A DNA stretch of 7,624 nucleotides, from contig CAMVAG010000105.1 of assembly GCA_947165405.1 (NCBI GenBank), forward strand, positions 1 to 7,624, read 5' to 3'. Of this stretch, positions 5,513-7,624 are shown in pieces. This stretch comes from an uncultured Selenomonadales bacterium (GTDB taxonomy: Bacteria; Bacillota; Negativicutes; Selenomonadales; Selenomonadaceae). Under the pieces are notes generated by a model. That model worked only from the letters and a program-made list of their open reading frames with translations. It was not told where the DNA came from and did not search any database. Numbering within the stretch: the stretch's first letter is position 1; each line of letters starts with the position of its first letter. Both the position numbers and the translations under genes were made by a program.

Positions 5513-7624
5513 TTATAGACTTTTTTGCAAATGAGCAGAGACATCATCTTGTTGATAGTACATTTTAATTTCTTCGGGATTGTTTTGGAGATTCCAGACG
5601 CCGCAAGGACAGACGCCCGCGCAAATTCCGCAGCCGATACATTTCGATTCGTCGCTGAAATATTCCCAAGTGCCGTCGTCATGTTCAATCCGAGTGATTG
5701 CTTTTTCGGGGCAAGAGTTTAAACACATTTTGCAATCGCGACAGGTGCCGCAACTCACGCAACGCAAATGTTCATGCATCGGGTCGGGTAAGTCGCAGTG
5801 ATGACATTTCTCGAAAAATTTTTTTGAAAGATTTTCAGCCGGAACGATTTTTTTCGCGGGCAACGGAGAAATTTTTTCGCCGCGCAAAAATTGATTCATC
5901 ATCAGCGCGGTCAATCTTGCGTCGCCGATTGCGTCGGTCAATCTGCCGGGCTTGATAACGTCGCCCGCCGCAAAAACTTTCGGCAAAATTTTTTTCTCGG
6001 CGTCGGGGACAAGCCAATCGCGAAATTTTTTTACTTCGGGCAGGAAATCAAGCACGGGCGATTCGCCGATTGAAACGATAACTTGGTCGGCTTCGATAAA
6101 TCTGCCGTCGTCGGAGAAAATCCCGTCGTCGGTGATTTTTTTTGTCACGAACGGCCAAACGATTTTCCCGCCGAAATTTTCCAGCCGCCGAATTTCTTTC
6201 GCAAAGGCAGCGGGCTTGACGACATCGACGACAACAACATTTTCCGCGCCCTGCTCGTAAGCGGAAGTGGCGACGTCCATGCCCGAATTGCCGCCGCCGA
6301 TAACGACAACTTTTTTTCCGACGTGAGGTTTTTCTCCGCGATTAATCGCCTTCAAAAATTCTATGCCGTGCGTCAAAAGCTCTGCGCCTTCCCAATTAAA
6401 ATATCGAGCCTTGTGTCCGCCAACGGTAACCAAAACAGCATCATTTGTATCGCAAATTTCGTTGAACTTCGCGGCGTCGACTTTGCAACCCGTCACGAAC
6501 TTGCCGCCGATTTTTTCAATGCGATTGAGTTCGGCTTGCAAAAGTTCTTGAGAAATTCTGGAATGCGGAATGACTTGCGCGAGTTTGCCGCCGATTTTTT
6601 CTGCGTCGTCGTAGATTGTGACTTCATGACCGAGCAAACGCAACTGCCAAGCCGCCGACAATCCCGCGACACCGCCACCGATTATCCCGACCGTTTTGCC
6701 TGTAGAAAATTTTGGAGGGTTAACTTCAACATAAGCCGATTGCAAACCGAGTTCGCCGATTTTAATCGCCTCGTCAATCGTGGAGCGCGTGCAACCTTCC
6801 ATGCAGGGATTCGGGCAAAGCGTGCCGCAAACCGAACCCGGAAACGGCGTATACTTCAGCACAAGCCGCAACGCCTCATCGATTTTGCCTTGACGCAACA
6901 AATTAAGCCGCTGTTGAGTGGGAATACCGGTCGGGCAGAAAAATTGACACGGCGCAGAAAATTTTGCGTTGTCCCAAGCCGGCACGCGCAAACGATACAG
7001 CCCGCGATTAACCGTGTTGAGAACGGTGAAATCATCTTCGGCAACGTCGCTGAAAATTCCGCCGCGCACCCAATCATTTTTTCTGAACGCGGCAAGATCG
7101 GGTTTAAGTTGCGGCTTCTTCTCGTCGAAGGTCAGCGGGCGAAGTTTTTTCCACTCGCGCCAATCGCTAAGCTCGGCAATCAATTCGGATTTCTCGACGG
7201 CGTTAAGAAAATGATTCATGCCGCCCTTGAGAAACTTCACGTCGTCCGCGTCAAGTTCAAGGCAAAGAATATCTTCGGGATAATCGGAAATTTTTCCGCG
7301 AACGTAGACGACGCCGCCGACCATGCCGACACAAGCTCTTTCGCCGAGCACGGAGGAAAAATTTTCGCAATCGACGCCGCAAATGACCGCACGTCCGCCG
7401 CCCATGAATTCAAAAGAAAAACTTCCGACGTTTTTAAGAACCCAAAGTTCCGGCTCCTCGTAAAGCGGATCATGTTTCATAAGCGAACCCGTTCGAGTGC
7501 CTGCACGACCGCCGATATAAATTTTTCCGCCGCTTGAACAATGCCCTGCCGTGTCGCCCGCGTCGCCTTTGACGGTGATAATGCCGCCGGAATTGAGCCA
7601 ACCGACGTCAGCCGAAGTCGAACC
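5513..7624 (-). CDS. Glutamate-synthase-like fusion: GXGXG domain + GltD-type FAD/NAD(P) oxidoreductase + 2[4Fe-4S] ferredoxin (5' end off window)
   Basis: The frame stays open to the right edge, so the start is missing; 703 residues are visible (numbered from the edge). An ATG at 7478-7480 lies inside a domain and is not the start. Residues 1-110 are the GXGXG beta-helix of the glutamate synthase large subunit, with repeats such as VKGDAGDTAG and GGKIYIGGRAGTRTG. Residues about 215-590 match the small subunit GltD: N-terminal cluster cysteines (226, 230, 266, 270, 274, 278), FAD loop IIGGGVAGLSAA (314-325) and nucleotide loop VIGGGNSGMD (441-450). The C-terminal tail has two ferredoxin clusters (Cys 628, 631, 634, 638; and 662, 665, 668, 672) plus two extra CxxC pairs (607/610, 622/625). 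The protein is probably cytoplasmic and moves electrons between NAD(P)H, flavin and iron-sulfur centres, in glutamate synthesis or a related redox reaction. The amidotransferase and FMN domains of the large subunit are not visible and may lie in upstream genes. No terminator follows, so readthrough into the kinase operon is possible. Confidence 0.88.
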   Translation of the reverse strand, partial: GSTSADVGWLNSGGIITVKGDAGDTAGHCSSGGKIYIGGRAGTRTGSLMKHDPLYEEPELWVLKNVGSFSFEFMGGGRAVICGVDCENFSSVLGERACVGMVGGVVYVRGKISDYPEDILCLELDADDVKFLKGGMNHFLNAVEKSELIAELSDWREWKKLRPLTFDEKKPQLKPDLAAFRKNDWVRGGIFSDVAEDDFTVLNTVNRGLYRLRVPAWDNAKFSAPCQFFCPTGIPTQQRLNLLRQGKIDEALRLVLKYTPFPGSVCGTLCPNPCMEGCTRSTIDEAIKIGELGLQSAYVEVNPPKFSTGKTVGIIGGGVAGLSAAWQLRLLGHEVTIYDDAEKIGGKLAQVIPHSRISQELLQAELNRIEKIGGKFVTGCKVDAAKFNEICDTNDAVLVTVGGHKARYFNWEGAELLTHGIEFLKAINRGEKPHVGKKVVVIGGGNSGMDVATSAYEQGAENVVVVDVVKPAAFAKEIRRLENFGGKIVWPFVTKKITDDGIFSDDGRFIEADQVIVSIGESPVLDFLPEVKKFRDWLVPDAEKKILPKVFAAGDVIKPGRLTDAIGDARLTALMMNQFLRGEKISPLPAKKIVPAENLSKKFFEKCHHCDLPDPMHEHLRCVSCGTCRDCKMCLNSCPEKAITRIEHDDGTWEYFSDESKCIGCGICAGVCPCGVWNLQNNPEEIKMYYQQDDVSAHLQKSL

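Noticed and set aside
5513..7480. The redox fusion gene beginning at the ATG at 7480
   Set aside because: The same frame is open for 48 more codons to the window edge and continues the GXGXG repeats, so the gene is truncated by the window.
6083..7537. A 484-codon open frame on the plus strand
   Set aside because: It lies wholly opposite the redox fusion gene, whose FAD, NAD(P) and cysteine motifs are clear on the minus strand. Its product is basic and motif-free, as expected from the mirror of a biased codon pattern.
1..7624. CRISPR arrays, tRNA or rRNA genes, transposases, prophage genes
   Set aside because: No regularly spaced repeats, cloverleaf-like sequence, rRNA-like sequence or mobile-element protein was seen on either strand.

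Overview
The window reads as chromosomal DNA from an anaerobic, low-to-middle GC Firmicutes-type bacterium. The signs are strong AGGAGG-type ribosome binding sites, sigma-70/SigA-type promoters (two with an extended -10), U-tract terminators, and an iron-sulfur flavoprotein of the kind anaerobes use. The mix of gene families would suit the Negativicutes/Clostridia, but that is an inference from style, not a species call. I see no tRNA, rRNA, CRISPR array, transposase or insertion sequence.

Layout, left to right. Positions 1-105 hold no gene I can name. An AraC-family regulator (106-1011, minus) is divergent from an IolH-like TIM-barrel protein (1198-2118, plus). The 186 bp between them carry a good promoter for the plus gene, a perfect -10 for the minus gene and a dyad that could be an operator. 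The TIM-barrel gene ends at a bidirectional terminator (2165-2194) that it shares with a convergent GntP-family permease (2194-3609, minus). Upstream of the permease, on the same strand, lies a probable two-gene operon. It encodes a cytidylate-kinase-like protein (4758-5354) followed after 13 nt by a myo-inositol 2-dehydrogenase-type oxidoreductase (3719-4744), and it ends at a terminator hairpin at 3626-3660. Farther right (5513 to the window edge, minus) is the 3' part of a large fusion protein: a glutamate-synthase GXGXG domain, a GltD-like FAD/NAD(P) oxidoreductase and a two-cluster ferredoxin tail. It continues past the right edge.

Functionally, the left two thirds look like a small sugar or cyclitol (probably inositol-type) utilisation locus: a cupin-AraC sensor, an isomerase-like barrel, a GntP-type importer and a polyol dehydrogenase. 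No complete iol operon is visible. The rightmost gene belongs to nitrogen or electron-transfer metabolism and probably has no direct link to it.

The points most worth a second look are these: the TIM-barrel protein seems to lack three of the four metal ligands of its IolI relatives; the permease start lies behind a terminator hairpin, so the GTG giving the longest frame is probably wrong and a TTG fits; two of the transcription units share a near-identical promoter element; a 35-codon ORF sits just ahead of the kinase; and the redox fusion protein carries an extra four-cysteine motif. I did not find clear evidence of a wholly new system.
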